The notes below the pieces were generated by a model. That model did not search any database and was not told the DNA's origin. It saw only the letters and a program-made list of their open reading frames with translations. 64,000 nucleotides of DNA from Pseudomonas sp. RIT-PI-AD (GTDB taxonomy: Bacteria; Pseudomonadota; Gammaproteobacteria; Pseudomonadales; Pseudomonadaceae). The DNA is taken from positions 124,001 through 188,000 of the forward strand of contig NZ_JANZKU010000009.1 of assembly GCF_025642785.1 (NCBI RefSeq). The letters run 5' to 3'. The position numbers and the translations under genes are program-made. How positions within the stretch are numbered: position 1 is the first letter of the stretch; every line of letters begins with the position of its first letter. Shown one piece after another: positions 36,898 to 48,000 of the stretch.

Positions 36898-38639
36898 GAC
36901 AGGGCCTCCGGTCGATCGGCGCCAGGCATTTGCTCATGCCAGAGCTGGCGGTAAAGGCCTTCCACGGCCAGCAAGTCCTGATGGCGTCCGCGCTGCACAA
37001 TCCGTCCATCACACAGCACCAGGATCTGCTCGGCGTGGCGGATGCTCTCCAGCCGGTGCGCGACGATCAGCCGGGTACGCCCGGCCGCGCCGTCGCGCAA
37101 AGCGGCGCGCAACGCCCGTTCGGTTTGCGGGTCGGTGGCCGAGGTCGGCTCGTCCAGCAGCATGATCGGCGCGCCGGACAGCAACGCCCGGGCGATGGCC
37201 AGGCGTTGCAACTCGCCACCGGAAAGCTGCACATCGTCGCCGGCAATGCTGGCGTAGCCCTTGGGCAGGGCCATGATCCGGCTGTCCAGGCAAGCCGCTC
37301 GCGCCGCCTGGCGAACCTGCGCGAGGCTGGCGTCGGGCCGGTACAACGCGATGTTCTGCGCCAGGGACATGCGCAGCGCGCCGGCATGCTGGAACACCAG
37401 CGCCAGGTGCCGTTGCAACTGCGGGCTGGCGATCCGGCGCACATCCACTCCGCCCACCCGCACCTGCCCGCTGTCCACGTCCATGAACCGCGCGATCAAT
37501 CCGACCAAGGTGCTCTTGCCCGCCCCCGAGGGTCCCACCAGCGCCGTGGTGGTGCCCGGTTCCAGCCGCAGGTCGATCGCCGACAGCAGCGGTACCGAGC
37601 CATGGGTGAAGTATACGTCGAGCATTTCCACGCTGGCATCCTGCGGTGCCAAGGGCGCATCGGGCTCCGCCAGCGGCGGCGTACTCAACACCTCTTGCAG
37701 GCGCTGCGCGCTGATCCGTGCGCCGTGGAGCGCATCGAAGCCGTGCCCCATCGCCAGCACGGGCGCGGCCATGGCGCGCACCAGCAGCAGGAAGCCGCAC
37801 AGCTGCGCCGCGCCGGCCTCGGCCATGCCCGCCAGCCATGCGCCGACGACCACCCAGGCCAGCAGCCAGGGCGCGCTGAGCAGCACCTGGATCAAGGCGG
37901 CGAGATGACCGGCGCGACGCACCCAGTGGCTGAAGCGCTGATCGAAGCCTTGCACCGCCTGCTGCAAGCGAGGGTGGATACCCGCCCCCGGGAACTGCCG
38001 CACCAGGCCCAGGTTGGCGGCGAACTGGCTGTAGTCGCTGAACAACTGCTGGATCGCCGCGTTGCGCCGCTCGACGTCTTCGCGGTAATGGGCCGAGCCC
38101 AGGCGACCGTATCCCAACACCCCCAAACCCAAGGGCAACAAGCACCAGAGCGCCAGCCCGCTGTCGCTCCACAGCAGATACGCCAGGGTCGCCAATGGAA
38201 TCAGCAGCAGGTTGACCAGGTCCGTCGGCGCGTGCCCCACCAGTTGGTGCAGCGCCCGCACATCTTGCTCGGCGTAACGGGTGACGCCTTCGGGCCCCAA
38301 CCGGGCGAACCAGTCCAGGGGCAGGCGTTGCAGGTGCTCGGCCAGGCGCACCCGCAGGCGGTCGCTCAGGTCGGCGTCCACCCCGTGGGTGAGGTGCAAC
38401 GCCAGGGTCTGGCCAACCAGCCACAGGCCCGACCCGAGCACCGCCAGCAGCACCCAGCCCATGACCGAGGGCCCCAGCGGCGGCGCCTCGGGCAGGCGCT
38501 CCGCCAACTGCGCCAAGGCGATCAGCGGCAACAGCGAGGCGATCCCGGCCACCGCCTGCACCGCCACCGCCAGCCACAGACGCGCGCGAAACGGCTGCAG
38601 CAATGCGCGCAACTCAGGCCCGAGCACCTGCATCGGCAC
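36894..38639 (-). CDS. pchH: PchH, ABC half-transporter (TMD-NBD fusion)
   Basis: A 581-residue ABC half-transporter. An N-terminal six-helix domain is followed by a nucleotide-binding domain with GPSGAGKSTLVGLIARF (Walker A), LSGGELQRLAIARALL (signature) and IMLLDEPTSATD (Walker B). The start codon is 38639, with another ATG two codons later; its 5' end overlaps the last 26 nt of pchG. Its stop overlaps the pchI start by 4 bp. PchH and PchI are probably one heterodimer in the inner membrane, as in the enterochelin and yersiniabactin pathways (YbtP/YbtQ). Confidence 0.94.
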   Translation of the reverse strand: MPMQVLGPELRALLQPFRARLWLAVAVQAVAGIASLLPLIALAQLAERLPEAPPLGPSVMGWVLLAVLGSGLWLVGQTLALHLTHGVDADLSDRLRVRLAEHLQRLPLDWFARLGPEGVTRYAEQDVRALHQLVGHAPTDLVNLLLIPLATLAYLLWSDSGLALWCLLPLGLGVLGYGRLGSAHYREDVERRNAAIQQLFSDYSQFAANLGLVRQFPGAGIHPRLQQAVQGFDQRFSHWVRRAGHLAALIQVLLSAPWLLAWVVVGAWLAGMAEAGAAQLCGFLLLVRAMAAPVLAMGHGFDALHGARISAQRLQEVLSTPPLAEPDAPLAPQDASVEMLDVYFTHGSVPLLSAIDLRLEPGTTTALVGPSGAGKSTLVGLIARFMDVDSGQVRVGGVDVRRIASPQLQRHLALVFQHAGALRMSLAQNIALYRPDASLAQVRQAARAACLDSRIMALPKGYASIAGDDVQLSGGELQRLAIARALLSGAPIMLLDEPTSATDPQTERALRAALRDGAAGRTRLIVAHRLESIRHAEQILVLCDGRIVQRGRHQDLLAVEGLYRQLWHEQMPGADRPEALS

Positions 38640-39666
38640 CCTCCAGCACCTGGGCCAGGCGGCCTGCCGGCAACGCCTGGGCGGGCGTCTCGGGAAAGCC
38701 GATGGCCGCGGTCACCCGTTGCCACAACTCGACCACCTCCAGGCTGCGCTGTTGCAGGCGCGCCAAACCGACACCGTCGATCAGCGGTTGCAAGGCGCTG
38801 GCCGCCGCCCGCGGCCAGACCTGGCGGTAGACCTGCGCCCAATCCGCGCAGGCTTCCCGCAACACCTCAGCGCAGGGCAAGGCGGCGTCCGTCGGCGCGA
38901 ACAAGCCGTCCGCGTCTTCCCGGGGCGCACGCACCGCCGGCATCCACAGCAGCGGCCCGTGGGGCGACGCCAGCAGCAGCGTGCCGCTCTCGGTGGCCAG
39001 GCTGATGCGCTGCAGCAGCTGCATGCGGCCGTCATCCGCCGCCGCCAGCTCGTTGAGCACCCGCAGTGACACCGGCACCTCGGCCATCACCAGGCTCAAG
39101 TCACGCCACGGCGACAGGGCCGGCGCCAGATTGTCCAGCGACCAGGGGCCCACCGACTCCAGCAGCGCCGCCAGCAGGTCCAGGGTCGCATAGCTGACCT
39201 GCACTGCGCACTGAGCCTCGATGTGGCGAATCCCCTGTTGGCGGTGCAACTGCCGGCCGAGCTCGATGAAGCGCGCCACCCACGGCAGTTGCGGGTAGAA
39301 GCTGTTGAGCAGGCAGCGCCGCTGCAGGCGCGCCGCGCTGCGCAACAGGTCGTGCAGTTCCTGGGGCAACAGCGGGTGTTCGATCAACACATCCATGCCG
39401 CGGGCCATCAGTGCCTGCGCCAGTCGCGGGCCCTGCTCGCCACGTGCCGCGCCGCCCACGGCCACGCAGGCCAGGCGGGTGTCGCCGGGCACCTGCTCCA
39501 GCGCATCGAAACAGGCCACCTCCAGGCGCCGGGCCAGGGCCTGCGAACGGCGACTGCCCTGCCCCAGTACGCCCACCAGTTCGAGATGGTCGGCGGCGGC
39601 GACACCGGCAGCGTAGAACTGGCCGAATCGCGAACCCACCACCAGGGTTTTGACGGGGTTGCTCAT
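38614..39666 (-). CDS. pchG: PchG, thiazoline reductase of pyochelin synthesis
   Basis: A 350-residue NADPH-dependent reductase that reduces the second thiazoline ring of the chain on PchF to thiazolidine, without which pyochelin is not released. The N-terminal Rossmann motif reads TLVVGSRFGQFYAAGVAAAD, and the family middle RCLLNSFYPQLPWVARFIELG follows. The start (MSNPVK) lies 4 bp inside the end of pchF (ATGA overlap), which rules out the longer frame upstream. Length equals that of P. aeruginosa PchG (349 residues, as I recall). In the enantio-pyochelin pathway the equivalent is PchK, a different protein, so this supports the pyochelin series. Confidence 0.93.
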   Translation of the reverse strand: MSNPVKTLVVGSRFGQFYAAGVAAADHLELVGVLGQGSRRSQALARRLEVACFDALEQVPGDTRLACVAVGGAARGEQGPRLAQALMARGMDVLIEHPLLPQELHDLLRSAARLQRRCLLNSFYPQLPWVARFIELGRQLHRQQGIRHIEAQCAVQVSYATLDLLAALLESVGPWSLDNLAPALSPWRDLSLVMAEVPVSLRVLNELAAADDGRMQLLQRISLATESGTLLLASPHGPLLWMPAVRAPREDADGLFAPTDAALPCAEVLREACADWAQVYRQVWPRAAASALQPLIDGVGLARLQQRSLEVVELWQRVTAAIGFPETPAQALPAGRLAQVLEGADAGARA

Positions 39667-42600
39667 GGGCGGTGCTCCTCCAGCAAGTGACGACTCAATC
39701 CGGCCAGGCAATCGAAGTGATTGCCGGCCAGGGCGTGCAAGGTGAGCGGCGCCAGCGATGCCGCCTGCCACCAGGCCTGCAGGCTGGCCTGATGATCGGC
39801 GATCAACGGGTTGCTGACGCTGGGCACGAATAGCCGCAGGGCGCCGGCATAGGGCGCGCCGTCGCTGTAGTGACTGGCCCGGACCGAATGGGCGAACACC
39901 CGATACAACTGCTCGTCGGCGATGCCGGTGGCGGCGGCCAGCACCCGGGACTTGAGCGACGCGGTGTCGACGTCCCGCAGCGCCGCAGCCAGGCTGCCCG
40001 CGGCCAGGTGGTGCGGCGAATCCACCAGCAACGGGGCCAGGGCCGCTTGCAGTCGCCCGGCGGATGGCAGGCCCAGCGCCTCGGTGTCCAGCCCCAGGGT
40101 GGCGGCGAAGTTGTAGAGAATCAGCAGCTCATCGTCCACCCGATACGGAATGCGGTAGCTGGACACGATGTCCACCTGCCGCACCTCGGCCCCCAGTTGC
40201 AGGAGCGCCTTGGCCAGCTCCAGGGTCACCAACCCGCCGGAGCAGTAGCCCAGCAGGTCGAAGCGGCGCCGGCCGCTGTCCCACAAGGCCTGGGCGTAGC
40301 GTTTGCCGAGGGTCGCATTCACCTGCGGCGGCGGCAGGCGCAGGTAATCTTCGCTGTGGTGGACCGCCAGCCCCAGCAGCGGGCCGCTGCCGGTCAGTCC
40401 GGCGATCAGCCCGCGGTACGGCAAGAGTGTGCCAAGACCCTCGTGCACCAACACCCGGGGGATGCCCTCGCCCCCCGCCAGTTCGCTCAAGGCATCCACC
40501 CGCACGCGCCCACCCAAGGGGGCGCGGGTGCCTGGCGGCATGGCCGCCGCCGGAGTCGCAGGAGGCGCCCCTTCAACGCCTGACGCGCTGCGCAGGCGCT
40601 GCGCCAGGCCGATCGGGGTCGGCTGGCTGAGCGCCCAGCGCAGCAGGCGATCGAAAGGCTGCCCGTGGGCCAGGGGTTCCTGTTCCCGCAGGCCGGCGAT
40701 CAACTGCGCGATCAGCAGCGAGTCGCCACCGGCCGCGAAGAAATCCTGCTCAGCCGACAAGCCACGGCGATCCAGCACCCGTTCCCAGTGGCCGATCAGG
40801 CGCCGGACCAGCTCGTCGGCCACCTCGGTGCGTACCGGTCGAAGCGGTTCCAACTGGCGCTGCTGTGCCTGGGTGGTCAGGGCGCGGCGGTCGATCTTGC
40901 CGTTGGCGGTCATCGGCAAACTTTCCAGCACCCGAACCTGGGACGGCACCATATAGCGCGGCACACGCTCGGCGATGAACGCCAACAGGTCTTCGGCGGG
41001 CAGGCGCGGCCGGTCGGTTTTCATCCGCGCCACCAGCAGGTCGTAGCCCAGCAGTGCCAGCACGCTGCGGGATGACGCCAGGGACTGGGCCTGATCCCCC
41101 GCTTCGCTGTTGAGCCAATCCAGCCACTGGTGGGTGTGCACGAACAGTTGCCCATTGGCTGCGCGCGCGTCCTGGGGCGTCTCCATCATCAGGCTCTGGC
41201 TGATGCTGATTTCCCGGTGTTCGCGGGTGAGTTCCTGGATCACCAGCCAGGCGTCGGCCTGCAAGAGTCGACGCAACCCGCCCAGCAGGCGTGGTGTATC
41301 CAGGGCGTTGTTCAAGGCTCCGGAACTCAACACGAGGTCCAGCGAACCGGCGGGCAGACCCTGCTCGCAGGCGGGCTTGTTCATGTCGAAGTGCATGAAG
41401 CGCACCCACGGGTACTCGGCGAAGCGTTCCCGGGCGGCGTTGAGGAAGTAGCTGGACACGTCGGAGAACAGGTAGTCGACCTGCACACCGGCGGCCACCT
41501 GCGGGGCCAACGCCGGAATGACCGAGGCACTGGCGGCACCTGTACCGGCGCCCACTTCGAGAATGCGCCAGGAGCGCTGGGGTTCACGTGCCACGATCGC
41601 GCCGACCGCCTCGGCCATGGCCCGGTGCAGCACCTGCGCGTGCAGGCCGCGGCTGTACATGGCGTCGGCAATGTGCGCCGAGCCTTCGGGGAACATCAGG
41701 CTCGCCGGACTCAGGCGACCGTCCAGTTGCTCGGCCAGGCGCTGGGCGCTGCCACGCAGGTAATCCACCAGTTCCACCGGCCAGATGCCCGCCGGCGCCC
41801 GTTCGGCGAAGTGCGCCCAGGCGGCGGCCTGATCGAACGCGCCCGGGTCCACCCCGCAGCGCCAGCCTTCGCCCTCGCGTTGCAGGTAGCCGCTGTCGGT
41901 CAACAGCGTCAGCCAATGGTGCAACAGGCGGTGCTGGCCGGGTTGCAGCCCGAGGGCCTGGCACAGCGGCGCGAATTCCACGGTCCGGTCCAGCCCCAGC
42001 AGACCACTGCCCGCCAGCCAGTGCAGCAGCGATGCATCCGCGGCCCGGTCCAGTGCCGCCAGGGCGGCGTGAATCCCATCGCGCGGGCCGAAATCCGCCC
42101 GCTCCAGGGTCGCGCGCGCCTGGGCCAGGACGTGCTGCATGTCCTCGCGCACGCGCCGTGGATCCGTCGCCACCGCTTGCGCGGTGACAAAGCTGCACAA
42201 CGAACGCTCATGGCGTTCCCCCACCAGCACCGTGGCGCTCGCGGCAATCTGCGGATGGGCCAGCCAGGCGGCGTCGATTTCCGCCAGTTCGATGCGATGG
42301 CCACGGATCTTCACCTGGTCGTCCTGGCGCCCGAGGAACTCGATCAGGCCGTCTTCATCCAGGTAACGCCCCTGATCGCCGGTGCGGTACAGCCGCCGCC
42401 CGCTGGCATGGGTGATAAAACGTTCGGCCGTGCGCTCGGGGTCCTCAGCGTAGCCCAGGGCAAGGCCGAGGCCGCCGATGTGGATCTCGCCGCGCACGCC
42501 CGGCGGGCATTGGCGGCCGAGGCTGTCGAGGACTTCCAGGGTCTGGTTTTCGAGCGCACGCCCATAGGGAATGCTCGGCAAGGCGGTATCGGCCGGGCGG

Positions 42601-45065
42601 ATCGGATGCTCCACCGACCAGATCGCCGCCTCGGTGGCGCCCCCCAGGCTGAACAGGCGACTGTCGGGCCAGCGCCGCCACCAGCGGGTCGGCAGGGTCG
42701 TGGGAATCCAATCCCCGGACCACAGCACGCAACGGGGCCCGGGGATCGCCGCCGACTCGGTCTCCAGGTAGTCCACCAGCATCTGGCCCTGGGCCGGCAC
42801 CGAGTTCCACAGGGTCACGCCGTGTTCGAGCATCAGCTGCGCCCAGTGGGAGGGATCGGCGCCGCGCTCGGGGTCCGGCAGCACCACCTGGGCGCCCGCT
42901 GCCGTGGCGCCGAAGAAGTCGTAGACCGACAGGTCGAAGCTCAGCTCCGCCAGCCCCAGCACCCGGTCTTCGACATCGACGCCATAGCGCCGGTTGATGT
43001 CGTCCAGGGTGTTGACCACCGCGCCATGGCTGAGCATCACCCCCTTGGGCGTGCCCGTGGAACCGGAGGTATAGATGATGTAGGCCAGGTCGTCGGCGCA
43101 TACCGCCCGCGGTTCCCGGGGCGGCCAATGGCTGGCGGCGGCCAGGCGGTCGATGGCGATGCGTGGCAGCTCGAGGGTCGCCGGCAAGGCCTCGGCTTCC
43201 AGGCAGACGAGCGCGGCAATCCCGGCGTCGCGCAAGATGGCTTCGCGGCGCAGGGCCGGCTGACGGATATCGACCGGCACATAGGCCGCGCCCATCTGGG
43301 TGATGCCCAGCACCGCCATCAGTTGCCAGGCGCTCTTCGGCAGCAGCACCGCCACCCGGGCGCCGGGCGCCAAGTCGAGGGCCTCGAGGGCCGTGCGCAC
43401 CGCTTCGGCATGGCGGGCGACCTGGCGATAGCTGTAGCGGCCGTCGCGGTCGCTGATCACCGGCGCATCCGGCGTGCGCAGCGCCTGCCGGGCGAAGCCG
43501 CTGGCGATGTTGCGGTCGGGCGCCGTTTCCGCCGGGGGCCGCGGCGCCTGCTGGCGCGGCAGAACGATATCGCCGTGTGCCTGCCACACTTGCGGGTCCT
43601 CGGCCAGGCGCCGCAGCAGGTCGACATAGGCCTCGAACATCTGCGCGGCCATGCCTGCCGGCAGCACGCCGGTGCGCACGTCCCAGCCGATCTGCAAATT
43701 GCCGTACTGGTCGCTGACCTGGCAATCGATCCACACCTGGGGCGTCTGGCTGATCATGTAGCTGGGCGGCTGCAACAGGTGCCCGGTATCGCCCAGCAGG
43801 CGCTCGACACTGCCGATGCCGCTGGTGAACACCACCGGCATCAGGTCGGCGCCGCGCCCCCGGACCCGAGCCAGTTCGCGCAGCACCTCCACCCCGGTGA
43901 AGCGGCCGTGGTCCAGGTCGTCGAACAACTGCGCGCCGATGCGCCGCGCGCGCTGCACGAAGCTCGCGCCGCTGCCGCCCTGCACCGCCAGCAGGCTCAG
44001 GGCGGTGAAATCGCCGATCACCTGGCCGAGTTGCGGGTGCAGGTCCGGCCGGTTGAGCACGGTGAGGTTCAGGCAGAAATCCGCGGTCTGGCTCCACCGT
44101 CCAATCACCTCGGCGAACGCCGCCAGGGTCACCCCTGCGGCGCTCAGGCCCTGGCCACTGGCCAGGGCACAGAGGGCGGTCCACTGGGCCGTGGTCAGCA
44201 CGCCGTGGTGGTGTTCGAAGCGCGTCGAACCGATCCCCGCGTCGTCGCTCAGGGGCAGGTCCGGACGTCCGGGCAGGCTTTCCAGGCGCGCCAGCCACCA
44301 GGACTTGTCGCTTTGCCAGGCGGCGCTTTCGCGCATCTCGCGCTCGTATTGCAGGTAATCCCGGAAGGTGGCCTCCAGCACGGGCCACTGCCGCGTCGGC
44401 TCCCGGTAGCGCTGGGTCAACTCCACCAGCAACAGTTGCAGGCTGGCGTAGTCGAGCAGGGTGAAGTCCACGGAAACGTGCAGGATTGCCCGCTCGGCGC
44501 CCAGGCTGACTTCGGGCAGCAGGATCGGCCACCGGTCCAGGGCATGGCAGGCATGATCCAGCCGCTCGCGCACCTGTTGCAGGTGCGCCTCGAACGCCAG
44601 CGGCGTGGCATGGCGCAGGTCGTGCAGCGGCACGTGCAGCCACGGCACCTGGGCCTGTACGCACTGGCGGCTGTTGTCTTGCACCACCGCGCGCAACATC
44701 GGGTGGCGCTGCACCAGCGCATGCCAGGCGCGGTCCAGCCGCTCGGTGTCGAGGGGGGCCGGCCAGGGGTACTCGACATACAGGTGGCAGGCGTTGCCGC
44801 CGTAGTCGAACGCCGGGTTGCGCCCCAAGACGTAGGCACCCTGCACCGCGCTCAGGGCAAAGGGTTGGCATGCCTGCTCAGGCTGCGAGCACCACTGCAC
44901 CTGGGGCGACAGACGCACCATCAGCGCTTCCCGCTGGGCGCGCAGGCATTCGGCCAGGGCCGGATCCAACGCGCCTTCCGGCGCACGGAAATGCAGCGTG
45001 CCGTCGCGGGTCCAGAGTTCGATCTGGCGTTCACGGCAGATATCCAGCAAGTCGTCCAGGCTCAT
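39663..45065 (-). CDS. pchF: PchF, pyochelin synthetase (Cy-A-MT-PCP-TE)
   Basis: An 1800-residue non-ribosomal peptide synthetase adding the second cysteine. Order: cyclisation domain with D-x4-D-x2-S motif DFTLLDYAS near residue 200; adenylation domain with YIIYTSGSTGTPKG from residue 662 and FSLGGATEAAIWS; an N-methyltransferase inserted in the A domain (ILEVGAGTGAASASV near 1167); MTANGKIDRRAL at the A-domain end; carrier domain with GGDSLLIAQL near 1449; thioesterase with GYCSGG near 1604. It cyclises the cysteine, methylates nitrogen and releases pyochelin. The start is the ATG overlapping the pchE stop by 4 bp, just after AGGGCGTGC; the frame is open far upstream into pchE but that part is noise. 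Confidence 0.97.
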   Translation of the reverse strand: MSLDDLLDICRERQIELWTRDGTLHFRAPEGALDPALAECLRAQREALMVRLSPQVQWCSQPEQACQPFALSAVQGAYVLGRNPAFDYGGNACHLYVEYPWPAPLDTERLDRAWHALVQRHPMLRAVVQDNSRQCVQAQVPWLHVPLHDLRHATPLAFEAHLQQVRERLDHACHALDRWPILLPEVSLGAERAILHVSVDFTLLDYASLQLLLVELTQRYREPTRQWPVLEATFRDYLQYEREMRESAAWQSDKSWWLARLESLPGRPDLPLSDDAGIGSTRFEHHHGVLTTAQWTALCALASGQGLSAAGVTLAAFAEVIGRWSQTADFCLNLTVLNRPDLHPQLGQVIGDFTALSLLAVQGGSGASFVQRARRIGAQLFDDLDHGRFTGVEVLRELARVRGRGADLMPVVFTSGIGSVERLLGDTGHLLQPPSYMISQTPQVWIDCQVSDQYGNLQIGWDVRTGVLPAGMAAQMFEAYVDLLRRLAEDPQVWQAHGDIVLPRQQAPRPPAETAPDRNIASGFARQALRTPDAPVISDRDGRYSYRQVARHAEAVRTALEALDLAPGARVAVLLPKSAWQLMAVLGITQMGAAYVPVDIRQPALRREAILRDAGIAALVCLEAEALPATLELPRIAIDRLAAASHWPPREPRAVCADDLAYIIYTSGSTGTPKGVMLSHGAVVNTLDDINRRYGVDVEDRVLGLAELSFDLSVYDFFGATAAGAQVVLPDPERGADPSHWAQLMLEHGVTLWNSVPAQGQMLVDYLETESAAIPGPRCVLWSGDWIPTTLPTRWWRRWPDSRLFSLGGATEAAIWSVEHPIRPADTALPSIPYGRALENQTLEVLDSLGRQCPPGVRGEIHIGGLGLALGYAEDPERTAERFITHASGRRLYRTGDQGRYLDEDGLIEFLGRQDDQVKIRGHRIELAEIDAAWLAHPQIAASATVLVGERHERSLCSFVTAQAVATDPRRVREDMQHVLAQARATLERADFGPRDGIHAALAALDRAADASLLHWLAGSGLLGLDRTVEFAPLCQALGLQPGQHRLLHHWLTLLTDSGYLQREGEGWRCGVDPGAFDQAAAWAHFAERAPAGIWPVELVDYLRGSAQRLAEQLDGRLSPASLMFPEGSAHIADAMYSRGLHAQVLHRAMAEAVGAIVAREPQRSWRILEVGAGTGAASASVIPALAPQVAAGVQVDYLFSDVSSYFLNAARERFAEYPWVRFMHFDMNKPACEQGLPAGSLDLVLSSGALNNALDTPRLLGGLRRLLQADAWLVIQELTREHREISISQSLMMETPQDARAANGQLFVHTHQWLDWLNSEAGDQAQSLASSRSVLALLGYDLLVARMKTDRPRLPAEDLLAFIAERVPRYMVPSQVRVLESLPMTANGKIDRRALTTQAQQRQLEPLRPVRTEVADELVRRLIGHWERVLDRRGLSAEQDFFAAGGDSLLIAQLIAGLREQEPLAHGQPFDRLLRWALSQPTPIGLAQRLRSASGVEGAPPATPAAAMPPGTRAPLGGRVRVDALSELAGGEGIPRVLVHEGLGTLLPYRGLIAGLTGSGPLLGLAVHHSEDYLRLPPPQVNATLGKRYAQALWDSGRRRFDLLGYCSGGLVTLELAKALLQLGAEVRQVDIVSSYRIPYRVDDELLILYNFAATLGLDTEALGLPSAGRLQAALAPLLVDSPHHLAAGSLAAALRDVDTASLKSRVLAAATGIADEQLYRVFAHSVRASHYSDGAPYAGALRLFVPSVSNPLIADHQASLQAWWQAASLAPLTLHALAGNHFDCLAGLSRHLLEEHRP

Positions 45066-48000
45066 AGCACGCCCTCCTCGAGGGCGGCACTGCGCGCCAG
45101 CAGCGCGGCCATGCCGGCCAGAGTCGGCTGCCGATAGAAATCGCTCATACGCAGGCTGACGCCCAAGCGTTCGCGCACGCTGGCCAGCAAACGGGTGGCC
45201 AGCAGGCTGTCGCCCCCCAGGCTGAAGAAGCTGCCTTGGGCGCTGAGCACCGGCCGCCCCAATATCGCCTCCCAGCACGCGGCCAGGGGTTGCAAGGCCG
45301 GGCTCAACTCGCCCGCCGCGCTGCTCGCCGGCTGCTGGCGTTGCGACGCCGCGGTCAGTCCGGCCTGCAAGCGGCCACGGTCGATCTTGCCGTTGGCGTT
45401 GAGTGTCAGGTGCGGCACGCACCACAGGTGTTCGGGGCACATGGCCAGGGGTAAGCGTTGCTGCATCCACGGCTGCAAGCTGTCGCCGTCCGGCGTTTCA
45501 GCCGCCCGCGCGCTGACCAGCAGCATCGCCGGGTTCCGCCACAGGCATTCCGGCTCGGCGAAGCCGCTCCGCCCCAGCGCTTGTGCAATCTGTCCGGTGT
45601 CAGGCAATACCGGCGCACGGTTCTCCAGCAGCGCAGCGCTGACCAGGCCCAGCGGCGAATCCCGCAACAGGTCGGCCAGCAGTAACCGACCGGTTGGTTT
45701 GAGCAGCGCCTGGGCCAGGTTCAGGCAGTCGCCAGGCTGCGCATGGCTGTGCAAGGCGGCGAAGCTGATCACCAGGTCATAGCGCGCCCAATGCTCGGCG
45801 GGCAACAGACCGTCCTGCAGCGATTGGCAGGCGACCCGCGCACGCTTGCCGGCGGCCGCCAGCAGGCCGGGACTGGTGTCGAACAGGGTCAGTCGCAGGT
45901 CGCCGTGGTTCAGCTGATCCAGCCATCGATCGAGCAACTGCCCGCCGCGCACATCCAGTACCGCCACCTCGAGCGGCCCGGCCTGGGCGGCGCATTGCTC
46001 CTGCACCGCGCGGCTCATCGCGTCCAGCACCTGGCGCCCGGCCGGCAGGTTCAAGGCCAGGGCCTGGGGCGCCAGCAGCGGATCGAACAGCACCTGGGAG
46101 ATGCCGTCTTCGCTGCGCAACAGCGCCTGCAGCGCATTGACCATGGCGTGCAGGTCTGCCTCGCGCCAACCCAGTTGCGCCAGCGCGTCGCCGAGGCTCA
46201 TCGACTCGGCGGGTTGCCCGTCCAGCCACTGGCGCCAGGTGTCGAACAGCGGCCGCTCCGGCAAGGGCGGCCCTTGCAACACACGCTGCAGCACTTCGCC
46301 CGCCACCCGCGCCTCGGCCGCCGGGGTGTCGTCGAGCAGGGACGGACCGTGCAAGGCATCCGCCGCGATATCGATCGGCGTTGCCCCCATCACCAGCACC
46401 GCGCCGAGGCTGGCGACAGCGCCGGGCAATACGGCGGCACACGCACTGTCGATCAGCGGGTGGGCCGTCAGCGCCGCCTCGATTTCCCCCAGCTCGATAC
46501 GCTGCCCGCGCAGCTTGACCTGCTGGTCCATGCGCCCGAGGAACTCGATCGTGCCATCGCCCCAGAAGCGCCCGCGATCCCCGGTGTGGTACCAGCGGCC
46601 ACGGTCATCGCAGCGAAAACGCTGGGCGGTGAGTCGCGGATCGTTGCGATAGCCCCGCGCCAGGCTGCCACCGCCGATGAGCAGGTGCCCCACCACGTGA
46701 TCGGGCACATCGTGACCGCTGTCGTCCACCACCCGGTACGCCTGGCCGGCCAGCGGCTTGCCATAGGGGATCGACGGCCACTGTTCGGGCACCTCATCGA
46801 TGCGTTGCAGGTTCGACCAGATGCCCGCCTCGGTGGCGCCGCCCAGGCCATACACCCGGCATTGCGGCGTGGCGTGCCGGCGCAGGCGCGCGGCGAGGTC
46901 CAGGGCGATCCAGTCCCCCGACAGCAACACCGCCCGCAGGCTCTGGTAGCGACAGTCGCGGGCGGCGATGCCCAAGGCCATTTCCAACAGGGCCGGCGCC
47001 GAATTCCACAGGCTCACCCGATGCTCGGCAATCAACTGCGCCCAGCGCGCCGCATCGCGGGTTTCCTCGGGGTGCAGCAACACCAGGCGGGCGCCCTGCC
47101 CCAGCACGCCGAACAGGTCGAACACCGACAGGTCGAAATCCAGCGCCGACACCGCCAGCAGGCAGTCGTCCTGGTCGATATCCAACTCGGCCTGCAAAGC
47201 GTCGAGGGTATTGAGCGCCGCGCCATGGCTCACCTCGACACCCTTGGGAATTCCGGTGGAACCCGAGGTGTAGATCACGTAGGCGCTGGCCTGCGGCGCC
47301 TGCGCGCGCGGGGCCGCCAGGGGCGCGGACCGTTCCAGGCGTGCGGGGTCCAGCCAGCGCAACGGCGGGCTGTCGGGGGTGAGCGCCGGCGCTTGCTCGG
47401 CGATCACCAGGGCGATTCCCGCCGCCGATTCGATCAGGCGGCGGCGCGCCGGCGGTTGCGCGGTGTCGACCGGCACGTAGCAGCCACCCGCCGCCAGCAC
47501 GCCGAACACCGCGACGATCTGCTGAAGGCCCCGCGGCAGGCAGACTTCCACCGCCTCGCCCTGGCGCATCCCGGCCTCCAGCAACCCGGCGGCGACCCGC
47601 AGCGCGCGGGTGGCCAATTCGCCATAGGTGCAGCGCCGTTCGCCGCAGATCAGCGCAAGCGCCTCCGGGCGTCGGGCACTCTGGCGGAAAAAGTCCTCGA
47701 GCAAACCCCGCCCGCGGCCCGGTGCCGGGGCGCCGTTCTGCCGGTCGCGACGGGCTTGTTGCGCCACCGGCAACGGCACCGGTTGCGGCTGGTTCCAGTC
47801 ACTGTCGGCGAGGCGCTGCAGCAGTTCGATATACGCCTGGAACATCGCCTCGAGCACGCCGTCGGCGAACAGCTCGGCGATGCTGTCCCAGGCCAGCAGC
47901 AGGCCGTCCTCGACCCGGTACAACTGGTGGTCGAGCCACACCTGCGGGGTTTGCGACAGCATGTCGTGCAGGTCGCCGAACACCTCGCGAAAGCTCTTCG

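Noticed and set aside
41130-45137. A 1335-codon open frame antisense to pchF
   Set aside because: The other strand reads as an intact NRPS with all motifs; the frame is a by-product of high GC at third positions.
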